Below are positions 14,385-23,659 of a stretch of DNA of 64,000 nucleotides, piece after piece. Source of the stretch: Neoechinorhynchus agilis. Taxonomy: Eukaryota > Acanthocephala. Below the pieces are notes generated by a model, which did not search any database, was not told the origin of the DNA, and worked only from the letters and a program-made list of their open reading frames with translations. Position 1 is the first letter of the stretch, and each line of letters opens with the position of its first letter. The stretch spans positions 15,500,001 through 15,564,000 of the forward strand of contig CM121342.1 of assembly GCA_051530055.1 (NCBI GenBank), read 5' to 3'. The position numbers were made by a program, and so were the translations under genes.

Positions 14385-14743
14385 ATGGACAATTTTTGTG
14401 TGTGTTTGAGATGGAGCGACAGAAATATAAAACCTATACGAGAATTAAAATAAACATTATCCCTAAACACCAGTTTTTGTCCATTGGCACCGAAAGTCCC
14501 TCCATCGCCACCAGCATTGTTCAATTGCTCATCTTAAATGACTAATTTTGCAACCATAGAACACTGTCGACAAAATCTCACCAGGTTGTCTGGTTCACTT
14601 CATCAAGAGAGCGGAGTCACGAGGAAAGCTCTTTCGCTCAAACGAAAAAGTAGTCTTACTCACCTTGGCGGAAGCTTTTAAGCTCATCGAAATGCTCATA
14701 TTTGTCTTCTGTCAACTCGCTCGTTCAACGCATCCTTTTGGGC

Positions 14744-16914
14744 ATGGTATCCTTAGGATTTGCTCTTCTTTCCATCGTCCTTGCAACAATCCCTCAAACT
14801 CTAACCGAATTGTGCACTGTGCCACACGATGAACACCGGCTAGATTGTTACGCCGGAAATAAATCCGCAACAAAAGATTTGTGTATGGCGAGAGGTTGCT
14901 GTTGGAGAACCAATTTAGCCGAGGAGAATACTAATGTACCTCGATGCTTCTATCCAAAAGGATTTTCGGCCTATCAACTCTCCCATGCATTGCGTACGGA
15001 ATTCGGGTGGCGATTTGTGGCACAAAAAGAGAAGACTTCATTTTTGAAATCGGATTCTCTTAAAATCATGGCTGATCTTACGTTCTACGAAGGATCAATC
15101 GCTCGTTTGACAGTGAGCGAATACTCTACTGACACAAATAATGTTAAGGATCTTGGTTTAAAAAAGACATTTGACAACAACGACTTTGAATTGAAGTTTG
15201 AACGAAACCCGTTCAATCTAAAACTAATCAATCGGCACACAAAGCAAATTGTTCTTGACACCACTGTTGGACCGTTGCTTATTGCAGATAACCACGTCGA
15301 ATTAACTACAAAATTATCTAGGAAATTCCTATACGGAATCGGCCAACGGTCTGTTTCGTTAAAGAAAACGGCGAGCTGGGAAACTATTAGAATGGACGAG
15401 AATAAACGAGATGGCGGATCGCTCCCTTTCGTCATGTTTCCCGATAAATACGGCCACTTCTCCGGTATCTTCGTAAAGAGTTCGCCTCGAGATCAAATCG
15501 ATGTGATTGTACAACCGATGCCGGCAATCACGATTCGCTCACGAACTAACAAACTTGATCTGTTCGTTTACGCCGGTGGAAATCCGTCCGATGTAGTCTA
15601 CCAGCACCAGAAGGTGATGGGTTCACCCTCACTTGTTCCTTACTGGTCCTTGGGTCTTCATACCAGAATAAATGACCTCAGTGATCTTAAAAGTCTATCT
15701 GGTCGTCTAGACACCGTCATCGTTGACGCCAATGCGTTCAATGTTCGATCCAATGACGACCTGGAGAACATTGCGGATAAGAAGGTCGCGCTTGTCGACG
15801 CCAGATTGAGAAGCTCAGTACCCGAACAGTTCGATGGATATGGTCTACTGAACATGGGAGTTCAACGGCAAAGAAGTGATCTGGACAGTTCGTTCTTGCT
15901 CTCTGACTCGGTCCGAGATTCCCGCGGCGGAGTGTATTTGAACACGAGACGCAGTGGTGAAGAAGATGACGTTTATTTGTCGGTTGTAGAAGTAATCAAT
16001 AATAATTTGATGGGTATGCCTTTATGTACAAACATTCCTTTTACGGTCCAGGAATTCTTCGCATAAAAGAATGATTTGTAGTATCCGGCATTCTAATGGA
16101 CACCACTCGAAATGCGGATCTACACGAACGCTGGATGCATTTGTCCGCTTATCTTCCTCTAATGATGACCGACTTTTCAAGTGCCCAATCGTCCGTGATC
16201 AACAAAGTGACCTCTAAACGATACGAGATGGCTCCTCAACTTTACGGAGCTGTACGAAAGGCCGCTTTACACCATACACCCATCGTTCAACCGCTCTTCT
16301 TCCACTACCCGAAGGATCGAATCGCATCCTGGATCGACACTCAATTTATATTGGACAATACGGTAATGGTTGTTCCGATTCTTCAGCCGAATGCGAAATC
16401 CGTCGCGGTCTACATTCCGGACGAGACATGGACTCCAATGTTCAACTACAAACATAACGAGGATTCGAAATGGCAAAGCGTTCAGCTCTCTGATCCGCAT
16501 TCCCCACTTGTTCTTCTTAAGCAAGGCAATGTATTCTTTAGACATATTGTAGATTCAACAAAGACTCTTCTTGGAAATCGGCAAAGTCCATTTAAACTCG
16601 TAATTGTTCCTGATGACAAAGGAGCCGCTCACGGGCAACTTTACTGGGCCAACGAAAACGAAACAGAGTCCACACTGGTCAACGTCGTTGTTATCGATGG
16701 AAAGAAGGTGATTGTTTCAGCGGACACAGACGGATTAGAAGAAACATTGCTCGTCCAGCAGATTGAGATCTTTTCAAATAAGCCGGAACCGAAGCTTAAA
16801 CACGTCACAGTTAATTCGAATGATGCTCAGTTTGAGGAAATGGAGAACAAAATCGTTGTTAACTGCCAACTTAATATGAACGATGTGAACGGCAACGTCC
16901 TGTTGCTCGCTTAA
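14744..16914 (+). CDS. Trefoil + degenerate GH31 (alpha-glucosidase-like) protein, copy 1
   Basis: Secreted relative of lysosomal/intestinal alpha-glucosidases. The first in-frame ATG (14744) opens a signal peptide (MVSLGFALLSIVLA). A P-type trefoil domain follows at about residues 24-70 (Cys-rich, ARGCCW, RCFYP), then the GH31 N-terminal beta-sandwich (PYWSLGLHTR matches the family PYWSLGFHLCR). The catalytic barrel is collapsed: the WxDMNE nucleophile and the acid/base region are missing, and about 60 residues replace roughly 200. Homology resumes at NNNLMGMPLCTNI (family LLGxPxVGADI) and continues as SGILMDTTRNADLHERWMHL (family CGFLGNTTEELCxRWMQL). These two halves are in different frames, so 16037-16083 must be removed. 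A GT-AG intron 16014-16081 also restores frame but deletes conserved residues. About 707 aa if the 47-nt segment is excised. Inference: a catalytically dead binding protein, or a young pseudogene. Confidence 0.8.
16037..16083 (+). other. 47-nt intervening segment in the GH31 copy 1 (non-GT-AG candidate intron)
   Basis: Removing exactly these bases joins Asn-Ile to Ser-Gly-Ile-Leu, matching the GH31 ADI-CGFLG motif. The ends are CC and TA. A short inverted repeat ATTCTT/AAGAAT lies at 16054-16059 and 16067-16072. It contains an in-frame stop. The weaker alternative is a 68-nt GT-AG intron at 16014-16081. Confidence 0.4.
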
Positions 16915-17185
16915 TTTCGATTTATGTCTTAATAGACCCGAATTTTTGTGTTTTTCCTTGAGATCGTATTTTCTGATTTCTGAATTTACCACTGAAGTCG
17001 GAATGTAACAATTTTGATGAGAAATGGTACTATTCCCCTCACAGTAGACTCCGTAGAAAACGAATTTTTAAGGTTTTCTATGGCACGCATTCTATAAGTC
17101 GTTTCGTGAGTCCTCCATGCGTAAAAAACAGTAGTGTATATTGTGCGCTTGCCGTTATTCTGCGCCGTCATAATTTCAATCGACT

Positions 17186-17887
17186 ATGAATCCTAACTGC
17201 GATAATGCTCTTAGAGAAATCTACAAATTCTTGAACGCATGTAGTCCGCCATCAGATTCCCGATGTTCAAATACGAGTGTAATAGAAGATAACAAAATCT
17301 GCTACATTCGCTCTCTTTCTTTTCCCAATATTATTCTGGGCGATTTGAATGTTGGTCGTATTCTGCCGGCCAATTTAGACCCAAGCAGCCAAACGTACGT
17401 GAAAACGTTCAGAGATGGCGATCTGGGTTCTATCAGAGACTTTCTACTGTCAACTCGTTTGATGGCAGTTCGCAATATACTGATCCATTGCGGAATATGC
17501 GACCTTTTAGGAAGTGGTGTTCCTGCTTCTACAGTCGCACAGCACATGATCGCTATTATCGGAATCATTAGAACTCTGGCACCTTTAGCCACCATCTACA
17601 TCTCAAGTCAATTGGCCTGGATCTGTGGACCGGATAATACGTGGAACCGGTGTGCAACAAACGAATTGAACCGTCGATACGCACTCATTTGCACTCAAAT
17701 TCACGGGTGTCGCATTATTGAGCACCCCCAGCTTAGACGACGTGCATCATTTAAATACGGTCGATTCGTAGCCGAGGGTTCAGCACTCGACCATCTTGTC
17801 TCAAACTTTCGCAAAGCTTTTGGAATATTTCAGTTCTATTCTGAAGTCAACAAATGCCCTGCGCCTTTGGACGAACGCGATAATTAA
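17186..17887 (+). CDS. SGNH-fold (GDSL-like) protein lacking the nucleophile serine
   Basis: 233 aa, single open exon with an ATG start. The order IILGDLNVGRI, then a block ending NILIHCGICDLLGSG, then IYISSQL matches SGNH hydrolases of the kind found alone or fused in invertebrate retroelements: block I GDS, block III HVGTND, and a hydrophobic strand ending ISS. In block I the catalytic Ser is Leu (GDL). In block III the usual Gly-Thr-Asn is Gly-Ile-Cys. No clear block V Asp-x-x-His is visible. No signal peptide is evident. It lies between the two GH31 copies, outside the duplicated segment. Inference: a non-catalytic SGNH relative, perhaps domesticated. The fold call is moderate, the function unknown. 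Confidence 0.5.
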   Translation: MNPNCDNALREIYKFLNACSPPSDSRCSNTSVIEDNKICYIRSLSFPNIILGDLNVGRILPANLDPSSQTYVKTFRDGDLGSIRDFLLSTRLMAVRNILIHCGICDLLGSGVPASTVAQHMIAIIGIIRTLAPLATIYISSQLAWICGPDNTWNRCATNELNRRYALICTQIHGCRIIEHPQLRRRASFKYGRFVAEGSALDHLVSNFRKAFGIFQFYSEVNKCPAPLDERDN

Positions 17888-18625
17888 GTTAAGTCGAAAT
17901 CAATGGATGAAACCAAGCTTGGTAGCAAACCTAAGACCGGTATGAGTTTAACATCCATTTTCTTATAAAACGTTATTTCATCAAAAAAGATTCGATTAAA
18001 AGTCGTACGAGGGCAATTCTTTAAAGCTGAATATTCGGGTTCTTAGCTTAAAGAAAGTCAACCATGACTACCAAATTACCAAATGAATAACACGCTCTGG
18101 GTGTTTTCTTGTACTAGGCCAGAAATACGGATAAACCCGTCTTTAAATGCCTTTAAAATACTGAAATACACATTTATCTTCAATCTCTTGTCTATGTCGA
18201 ACCGGCGTTTGGTTTTATCAGGTGCATAAATTAGTTTTCAATTAACAAAATTTCATGCGTTTTTAGCTCGGTCCAAACATCGGTGGCTGGTGAATTCTCA
18301 TTGGATTATTTATCTAAAGTCAATCACAATTCGTTATTTTCTTTTACAACCCATACACGAAGATAGTCTTTCAGGTAGTTACTCAGAAATATGCACTCAA
18401 ATTATAAAAAAATGAAAATTTGTCAGTAGTAAAGAATTATGCGCCATATGAGCAATGCTTTAGGTAAGAATGTATAACCATAATCTACATTTTGTGAAAT
18501 AGGAAAAATTCGTTTCATTTCTCGTTTTTTTGCGTACTATAAAAATTGGTGTACCACGAGAAAGTAAAAATAAAATTTAATCTTCCTGTACCGAAACGAA
18601 CGGAGGCGCACTATATTGTTCCGAA
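17888..18625. other. Intergenic, no gene seen
   Basis: AT-rich spacer after the SGNH-like gene. I see no open frame with recognisable content and no RNA gene. Confidence 0.6.
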
Positions 18626-18637
18626 CAAGGATCTTCG

Positions 18638-18874
18638 TGTCGATATGTGAGGTACCGGGGAATGTGATTGGAATTATTGTTTAGGCTTACACCCGTTAAT
18701 GATTATTTATTAAGGACGTTTCGAACCTCGTCGGGCTCATCATCACTTTGTTTGTAGGGTTTTTTTTCATTCGCTGTTGAAAAAACTTACAAACAAACTG
18801 ATGATGAACCCGACGAGGTTGGAAACGTCTTTAATAAATAATCATTTACCGGGTGTAGACCTAAACAATAATTC
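18638..18874. mobile_element. Foldback element, family 1, with hammerhead-like core
   Basis: Seen directly: 237 bp flanked by a perfect 12-bp direct repeat (CAAGGATCTTCG at 18626-18637 and 18875-18886), a target-site duplication. It begins TGTCGATATGTGAGGTACC. It then forms a long imperfect palindrome whose arms start GGAATTATTGTTTAGG and end CCTAAACAATAATTCC. The right arm contains CTGATGA (18798-18804), a short stem with loop CGACGA, and GAAAC (18822-18826). Same family as 47272-47513; a fragment lies near 50285-50375. Confidence 0.85.
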
Positions 18875-19140
18875 CAAGGATCTTCGCACATATTCGCAAT
18901 CTCTGAAAATCTTTCTAATGTGACTCATAACGAAATTAGTTAGACATTTAAACAACTTTTCAGTCGCGAAACAGTTATCGGCTATTAAGTTAAAAGTTGA
19001 GTGTTTAAAAAACACCGTAGAAGTCTATCGCGACTTTAAACGTTAAACTATCAATGAATTAACGGAAAAGTATAGGTCATCTTAAAAGCTGCCAATAAAT
19101 ATCGAAAATCTAAGTCCGCCTGTTTCAGTAGTTTCACAAG

Positions 19141-19245
19141 CCCGGATTTAAATTCAGTAATTTATTTCCGATATTTTGTCCGATAATTCCGACATTTCCT
19201 TAATAGTGTAATATCGGAAATAAGTTAATGAATTTAAATCCGGGT
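19141..19245. mobile_element. Foldback element, family 2 (TTTATTTCCGATATT arms)
   Basis: Near-perfect inverted arms at 19141-19175 and 19210-19245 (CCCGGATTTAAATTCA outward, TTTATTTCCGATATT inward) around a 34-bp loop. Related copies sit at 34575-34720, 45635-45795 and 57640-57790. All have an inner AATTTATT(TCC)GATAT-like arm. No coding capacity, so a MITE-like non-autonomous element. Confidence 0.75.
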
Positions 19246-19524
19246 TGGCAAAACTTCCAAAGAAAGTATCCTTCCGCTGAAGACAATAATCTAAAATGAG
19301 TAAGTTATTGTATACGAAACGCTTCTCTGTAAAAAAAATTAACAAGCTCAACTCGTGGTTTACGAACGATTCGAATAGACTGCAACAGGCGAAACAAACA
19401 TAAACCGATTTTATGAAATAGCCATCGAAATAACATTCGCAATTATTACGAGGATCGCCGGACGAAAGCGTTGTCTTGGTAATTGAATAACATTTATGTC
19501 AACTGACACTAGACATGAGGTTCA

Positions 19525-19962
19525 TTGAAAAAACATAGGTTAATGAAGATTAAAAAGACACTACAAAAAAGTTGCCTTTTCCGGGTAGGAAGGCATTTGC
19601 GATGGATTCGGAGTTTGAGAGAGATCTACACAAATTTGCCTTTTTCTAAGCGCGATTCGAAAATCGAATTCATAAGCAAAAATAAACAAAGGAAATGTAA
19701 GAGAAAAGCGGTCAGTTGAGATGCTTATTCTGTGTCACGATTAGTATTACAAGTTGGAATTCAGACAAATGCAGATTATGAATATCCTAGCCTATGGTTT
19801 GAAGATCGGTTCTCTGAGAACGTTAGATCCAGAGCGATTATTGAATTATTGGAAACCAAACCACCAGCAGGTCGATACTCATTGATGGACAAGTATGCAA
19901 TTATTATCGGAGAAGAAGACTTTGGATCTCAGATTACAGACGGTAAATTTTACCTATCATAA
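19525..19962 (+). CDS. Possible small gene, unidentified (two adjacent open frames)
   Basis: Two adjoining frames: 19525-19719 (64 codons, very basic) and 19732-19962. The second encodes a well-behaved stretch, VLQVGIQTNADYEYPSLWF and later ELLETKPPAGRYSLMDKYA, that looks like genuine protein. A short inverted repeat (ATTCG/CGAAT) lies at about 19655-19672 between an upstream ATG frame (MDSEFERDLHKFAF, from about 19602) and the second frame. The true gene could therefore be a spliced product of these. I recognise no family. It ends 122 bp from the convergent mL49 gene. Confidence 0.35.
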
Positions 19963-20083
19963 AATGATTATGTATCAATCAACTTACATACAGTTTCATC
20001 GATCGATTCGTCGGATCAGTCGAGAATCGGTAATACGAGCACATTCTTCTTAAAGTGTAATTATTAAGACCTTAAGCCAATAA

Positions 20084-20545
20084 TCAAAATCCCTTTTGTT
20101 TCAGAAATTCAAAAATCAAATCGTGGTGATAATTTCCCCTTATGACTAGGCATCGTCGTATCTCATCCACTTGAATTTCATTTGTTTCGTTTAACGCAGC
20201 GTCCAAGAATGTTTTAAGGTCGTCCCTCATTCTCCAAACATCTCCTTCGATTTTCCTTATTCGGACACACGGGACGTGTTCGTCGATTGTGGAGTAGTCG
20301 TAGATGGGCATTTGATGAAACCGGGTTCTCCTCACCAAATACGGACACTGGTCACTCAGATGGGTCTTTTCGGGAGGAAACCAGCCTGACGGTGTAGGGT
20401 ATTGGGAATGCTGAGGGGGGTCGGGAACCAACTCGTTTGGAATAACCCGTTCAACGTACTTCCAGTAATCGCTAGATACCGTGTGGTACCTACGAAGTGA
20501 ACCAAATTGGCCCATTGCTCTAGACAACGGTCTGAGAATTATCAT
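20084..20545 (-). CDS. MRPL49: Mitochondrial large-subunit ribosomal protein mL49
   Basis: 153 aa, single exon, ATG start. Component of the mitochondrial 39S ribosomal subunit. The N-terminal 25 residues are basic with no acidic residues (RPLSRAMGQFGSLRRYHTV), fitting a mitochondrial presequence. The core matches the animal MRPL49 family: FVERLLP-like YVERVIPNELVPDPPQHSQYP, then TPSGWFPPEK, PYLVRRTRFHQMPIY, VRIRKIEGDVWRMRDDLKTFL, and a terminal EFLKQKGF. Length is close to human MRPL49 (166 aa). No missing segment is apparent. Confidence 0.93.
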   Translation of the reverse strand: MIILRPLSRAMGQFGSLRRYHTVSSDYWKYVERVIPNELVPDPPQHSQYPTPSGWFPPEKTHLSDQCPYLVRRTRFHQMPIYDYSTIDEHVPCVRIRKIEGDVWRMRDDLKTFLDAALNETNEIQVDEIRRCLVIRGNYHHDLIFEFLKQKGF

Positions 20546-21296
20546 CTTCTTTCCTAGGTATCTGTAAAACGAAAATCGAAGACATTAATCGTGAACCATT
20601 AATAAAGCGACTTGGAACTGTGACGCTGAGTAAAGGTTAGAACCGCTGATCCGCTTAAAACAAATTACATCCACTATTTTAAGATCTACTGAGGCGTTCG
20701 AGAACTGTGATTGGTGATCGATGCTTTTGTAGGGTTTTTAAGAGAACAAAGATCATTGAACGACTCCCGTATTCGATTTTTATTGAGTAAAAGGTTCTTT
20801 GACCATTTGAGAGAGAAAGTTTGACCCCTAAAAAGTATCAACAAAGTTCAAGAAAGACATTGATATCAAAAGATTGTTTCCTATACCTGTCTTTCATGCC
20901 TCTTCGTCAGGTTGAATAATGCTTTTCTATATTGTGGTTGAAATTTAACCGAGCAGCAATTTAAACGTTTACTCAATGTTGGAATTGGACGAACAACGTA
21001 GGTATTTTAAAAGACGATGGCTTTCCTTAGATTATTTGACGATGTTTGAAGATTGAATTATTCGTTATTTTTGTGCCTCTGAAATATCGAATTCAATAAA
21101 TTTCTTCAATTTTTCGCCATTTAAAACACAAATATTATTTAGGTACTCGAAACCTTGGTCCACACGAGATTTATCTGAAAATCCTATTGAATTTAGACAA
21201 AACTAAATCTAATTTTAAGGTCTTCGGTTTTACAGGTCTCTTAAACCCCTTTTTTTGATATCCTCATGTCTCGTAATAATCCTCATCCTATGATCA
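20546..21296. other. Intergenic between mL49 and the next small ORF
   Basis: About 750 bp that should include the mL49 promoter and 5' UTR. I see no further gene or repeat. Confidence 0.6.
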
Positions 21297-21363
21297 ATGG
21301 TAATTGTCCGACTAAGCTTCGCATACTCGGCAAATACCTTCAATGTAAACCTATACCCTGAAA

Positions 21364-21596
21364 TGGACATCAATCAAATGAAGAAATTCTTAACACTAGT
21401 CAAATCCAAGGTTTTTGGCCTGGTAATAGGCTCGTTTTTATTCTTTCTATTTGGAAAACTTGGGATATTTTTAGCTTCTCTTTTTTATTCCATTCAAAGA
21501 TGCATTCGTCAAGCATATAAACTACCTGGACTGGTGAACTTGGGAAGTCTTGCCTACAAAGGATTAGGAAGTGGATTAATTATTTATCTCCTTTAG
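21364..21596 (+). CDS. Small putative membrane protein, unidentified
   Basis: 77 aa if started at the Met opening MDINQMKKFLTLVK; the frame is open from an earlier ATG at 21297. It has one or two hydrophobic segments (VFGLVIGSFLFFLFG and IFLASLFYSI) with basic residues between and after, then a Gly-rich tail (LGSLAYKGLGSGLIIYLL). Two polyadenylation signals follow (21658-21663 and about 21671), which supports transcription. I do not recognise the family. The small size and basic/hydrophobic make-up would suit a mitochondrial or ER membrane subunit, but that is a guess. Confidence 0.4.
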
Positions 21597-21947
21597 AATT
21601 AAAGATGCCACACAAAGATCAAGTAATGATGTATCATGTTGTGAACTTCCTATGTTGAATAAATCATCTAAATAAATATCCAAAAATCACTTATGTTGCG
21701 TATTTTAAAGGTGTTAAAAGTGCACAATATACTGGTTGCTTTCATCTGTCGAAAAGGTTGGATATTGTTCAAATAGCGATTTTTTAAAAACAAATATCAT
21801 GATTTGATGGTTGCGTTTACGATAGTACGTACGTTTTCGTAAAAATACAATCGCTGTGATTTTAATCAATCGAATTCACAAATCATGTTCGACAAAAAGT
21901 TCACTTAAAAAACACTCACACGCACACTCACGTCGTTTTTGTACAAC
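21597..21947. other. Short spacer, no gene seen
   Basis: Separates the small membrane ORF (+) from the convergent LRR gene (-). Contains polyadenylation signals of the former. Confidence 0.6.
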
Positions 21948-23659
21948 TCAACCGGCAGCACTCAATGTGATTGCAACCGATGCCATGGTAAGAAGAGAGG
22001 ATCGAAAATTGGCACCGGCATAGGACACGACGCTGACATTTGTCCGATTGTACTTGGCATCCTCATAGCTATTGCAAATGTGGTCACAGTTGATGGATCG
22101 GCAATGTTCCATGTATATAGAATGTTCAGTTGCGCACAGGGGGACGATTGGATCTTGTTTTCGTCTTTTCTGTTCCTGCTGTGAAAAATTGTAGCTCTGA
22201 CAGGCACTACCAGTGAATCTGACTTTGAATGGATGGAAATGAGTGAGCCTGAAATAGTCACAGTTACATTTGAGTTGACTATTGCTGAGGTCGACGGAAT
22301 ACGCTTCTTTTAGTTGAAAGAAGGTACACGTTCTGAGGTGGCGAAGAGGATTATCGCCTAGTTTGACGCTCCGTATGAAAGGAGACGATCGATGGAAAAC
22401 GCAATCGTTAAGTTCCGACACATTGTTTGACATTAGCTGAAGAGATTCCAGGGATTTGAGATTATGAAAATGACATGGATGCAGTTCTCGAAGTTGATTA
22501 ACGTTGATTGTCAGATTGCGAAGATTGTACAGATCTCTGGAGCTATCAAAATCCAACTCACTGATGTTGTTGTGATCCAGGTCTAAGTAGACAAGTTTAA
22601 CGAGTCCGCTCCATATGGATCCATTGCAGAGATCATTGAGTTGGTTTGAATGAAGATGTAGAAACCTAAGATTGGTTAAATAGGCAAACACAAAAGGTGG
22701 TAGTGCCGTCAGGCGATTGTACGATATATCGAGGGTTTCAAGGATGGCCGCACCCACGTAGGAATCGGGATGTCGTTCGAACGCATGAGAGTCTATAAAG
22801 CGCAGTTCATTATGACTCAAATCCAAATATGTAAGACTTTGTACATAACCGAAGGAAAAGGAAGGTAATTTTCTTATGAGATTGTAGGACAGGTCAAGTT
22901 TCCTTAGTTTAGATGCATTGACTAACGACCGAACCGGTAGACTCTTAATTTGGTTATGAGAAAGGTCGAGCTCAGCTACACGAGTTGAACTGAGGGAAAG
23001 ACTGAATTTAACAAGTTTTGTTTTAGATTCGCACTCGAACACTTTCGTTTGACTTAGAGTACAGACAAAGTGAAGAATGAAGTTCTTATCTTCAGACCAG
23101 TCTGAACTTTTAATGAATGGGTTGCGATGCTGTGCCCTCCAATGACAAAAATTCGTCCGCGGATAATGAGTTTGTTGATCAATCGTAGGGACTTTTGGAC
23201 TAGCAATCCGTCTGGTACAGATTGGATTGCATTGCAGGACAGGTCTAAGCGGAACTGATATGAGTGCGTTTCGGCGATGGAAGGCCAAGTTAGCCCAGGA
23301 ATTTGTTTTAGGTTGAGATTAACGCATTCGATAGACAATTCGCGGTCACTGAATTCGCTATACTGTGTATCGAAGCTCGTTCGTTGGTCACATGAACACT
23401 TGCGATGCTTCGTTTGATGTGATGGGCAGCGAGAAAAGTAATTTTTTGTTCGATTGAGAAGGTGAGAATAGATTCTGTGTCGACCGAATTGCCGGTGACC
23501 CGCCAGGGGTGCCGCAGATGATGAGAACATGTTGACAGCTGAAGATTGATGGATTGTTTGCAGCGATGTGGAGTGCGTTAGTGTCGGAGCGTTTGTTTTG
23601 GATATTAGTAGCGTTAGTAGCAGGAACAGTGTTGTAAGGCTACTATGTTCATATCGCAT
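21948..23659 (-). CDS. Secreted leucine-rich-repeat protein
   Basis: Starts MRYEHSSLTTLFLLLTLLISKTNA cut short here: a basic residue then a hydrophobic signal peptide. An N-terminal Cys-rich cap (RKCSCDQ, IEC) is followed by about ten typical 24-residue LRRs (LDLSCNAIQSVP, ELDLSHNQIKSLP, KLDLSYNLIRKLP, YLDLSHNELRFI and so on). A C-terminal flanking region with several Cys (LKCNCDYFRL) follows. The C-terminal end (FRSSLLTMASVAITLSAAG) is hydrophobic, suggesting a GPI-anchor signal or membrane tail. The gene changes frame near 23043-23107. Removing those 65 nt joins HSLK to VFECES and gives about 548 aa. Role: extracellular adhesion or receptor-type protein; the exact family is not assignable. 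Confidence 0.82.
23043..23107 (-). other. 65-nt intervening segment in the LRR gene
   Basis: Upstream and downstream LRR frames differ by 2 mod 3. Excision of 65 nt between short direct repeats (AAAGT at both ends) restores one frame. GT and AG cannot both be used: each is one base out of register. It contains a strong small palindrome, TTCAGACTGGTCTGAA. The boundaries are inferred from repeat periodicity, not from a close homologue. Confidence 0.35.

Larger units (their letters stand above)
14515..16982 (+). repeat. Segmental duplication, copy 1 (partner 25447-27914)
   Basis: Seen by direct comparison: about 2.47 kb repeated in the same orientation with a constant offset of 10,932 bp. Identity starts near GTTCAATTGCTCATC and stops at 16982/27914. 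Within the coding part I count two differences (16454-region-independent positions 15454 synonymous and 16567 Leu to Phe). The short 5' and 3' flanks hold about six differences in roughly 250 bp. Similar sequence resumes weakly just left of the 5' edge, with a small indel. Confidence 0.97.

Noticed and set aside
15085-15435. Minus-strand 116-codon frame
   Set aside because: Antisense shadow of the GH31-like gene, identical in both duplicates, no domain.
16014-16081. Ordinary 68-nt GT-AG intron in GH31
   Set aside because: Restores frame but removes the conserved MPLCTNI stretch. Less likely than the 47-nt excision, not excluded.
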